Position numbers and translations under genes: made by a program. From NCBI GenBank assembly GCA_016201135.1, contig JACQDK010000070.1, positions 1 to 35,092 of the forward strand: a DNA stretch of 35,092 bases, given 5' to 3'. Source of the DNA: Actinomycetota bacterium (GTDB lineage Bacteria; Actinomycetota; UBA4738; HRBIN12). The notes beneath the pieces are model-generated. The model searched no databases. It was not told where the DNA came from and saw only the letters and a list, made by a program, of their open reading frames with translations. Each line of letters starts with the position of its first letter. Position 1 is the stretch's first letter. Shown here piece by piece: positions 32,585-35,092 of this stretch.

Positions 32585-32689
32585 GAAGGGCCCCGAGGGG
32601 TACCTTCTCGTGAGGAGGGATGTTTCAGGAACCACCGACCGTCCCGGAGGCGGAAGCCCGCGGTCGGTTCTCAGTCGCGGACCCCTGAA
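32585..32689 (+). ncRNA. Structured leader between rpsO and pnp (candidate Actino-pnp motif)
   Basis: The gap holds nested inverted repeats: GAAGG-gCCCCgaGGGGta-CCTTC (32585-32607); TTCAGG (32624-32629) with CCTGAA (32684-32689), enclosing ACCGACCG (32634-32641) with CGGTCGGT (32661-32668), which is capped by GGC-GGAA-GCC with a GNRA-type loop. A conserved Actino-pnp RNA motif is known in the 5' UTR of actinobacterial pnp, and RNase III cleaves the rpsO-pnp hairpin in Streptomyces and E. coli (from memory). I could not test the match to the motif. Confidence 0.6.
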
Positions 32690-32776
32690 CCCCGAGTTCG
32701 GAGGCCCACCACTGACAACCGGCCGGCCCGTCTCCTGAAGCTGCGCGAGGCGCACGAGCGCCCGCGCCCGTTCCCC

Positions 32777-32783
32777 AAGGAGG
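32777..32783 (+). promoter_or_regulatory. Ribosome binding site of pnp (AAGGAGG)
   Basis: A perfect AAGGAGG lies 9 nt before ATG 32793 and fixes the pnp start, which the ORF track lacks because the frame leaves the window open. Confidence 0.8.
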
Positions 32784-32792
32784 AACCGGCCC

Positions 32793-35092
<2,300 letters not shown>

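Overview
This window looks like a chromosomal housekeeping segment from a high-GC member of the Actinomycetota. By eye the GC content is about 70%. The evidence is gene order (dprA-xerC-WhiG/FliA-type sigma-M23 peptidase-rpsB-tsf-pyrH-frr-cdsA-dxr-rseP-ispG-proS-rimP-nusA-ylxR-infB-ylxP-rbfA-nrnA-truB-ribF-rpsO-pnp), heavy use of GTG/TTG starts, 1-4 nt stop/start overlaps, and a short tryptophan leader peptide of actinobacterial style. The class cannot be fixed from sequence alone. No mobile element, CRISPR array, rRNA or tRNA was found, and no defence or biosynthetic cluster.

Layout. (1) 1-3540: the 3' part of dprA, xerC, a sigma-28-type factor with a lysine/alanine/serine-rich N-terminus, and a secreted M23-family protein. 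(2) 3583-5981: a membrane-anchored PQQ-type beta-propeller and a polytopic membrane protein. (3) 6153-10544: translationally coupled rpsB-tsf-pyrH-frr-cdsA; uppS, often found here, is absent. (4) 10581-16550: dxr-rseP, a two-component system with yjbQ, then ispG. (5) 16570-18823, minus strand: a trp attenuator (22-codon leader peptide with Trp-Ser-Trp, then a hairpin) controlling trpE-trpG. (6) 18972-23025: a secreted protein of unknown function, proS and two small unknown genes. (7) 23064-30839: a long operon rimP-nusA-ylxR-infB-ylxP-rbfA-nrnA-truB plus a YbhN-like membrane protein, preceded by a leader terminator. (8) 30840-32231: a minus-strand PAP2 phosphatase whose start collides with a ribF lacking its usual N-terminus. 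(9) rpsO, a structured leader and pnp, which runs off the window.

The genes together cover ribosome biogenesis and translation (S2, EF-Ts, RRF, RimP, NusA, IF2, RbfA, TruB, S15, ProRS), RNA turnover (NrnA, PNPase), isoprenoid and phospholipid precursors (Dxr, IspG, CdsA), UMP supply (PyrH), FAD/FMN synthesis (RibF), tryptophan synthesis and envelope or regulated proteolysis (RseP, M23, PAP2). Two regulatory themes stand out. Many genes have a TANNNT box 6-11 nt before the start codon, which predicts widespread leaderless transcription. Three RNA leaders (trpL, rimP, pnp) look like attenuation or processing sites. The most unusual genetic structure is the ribF/PAP2 junction, where two divergent genes appear to have lost their 5' ends at the same point. 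That could be a real rearrangement or an assembly join.
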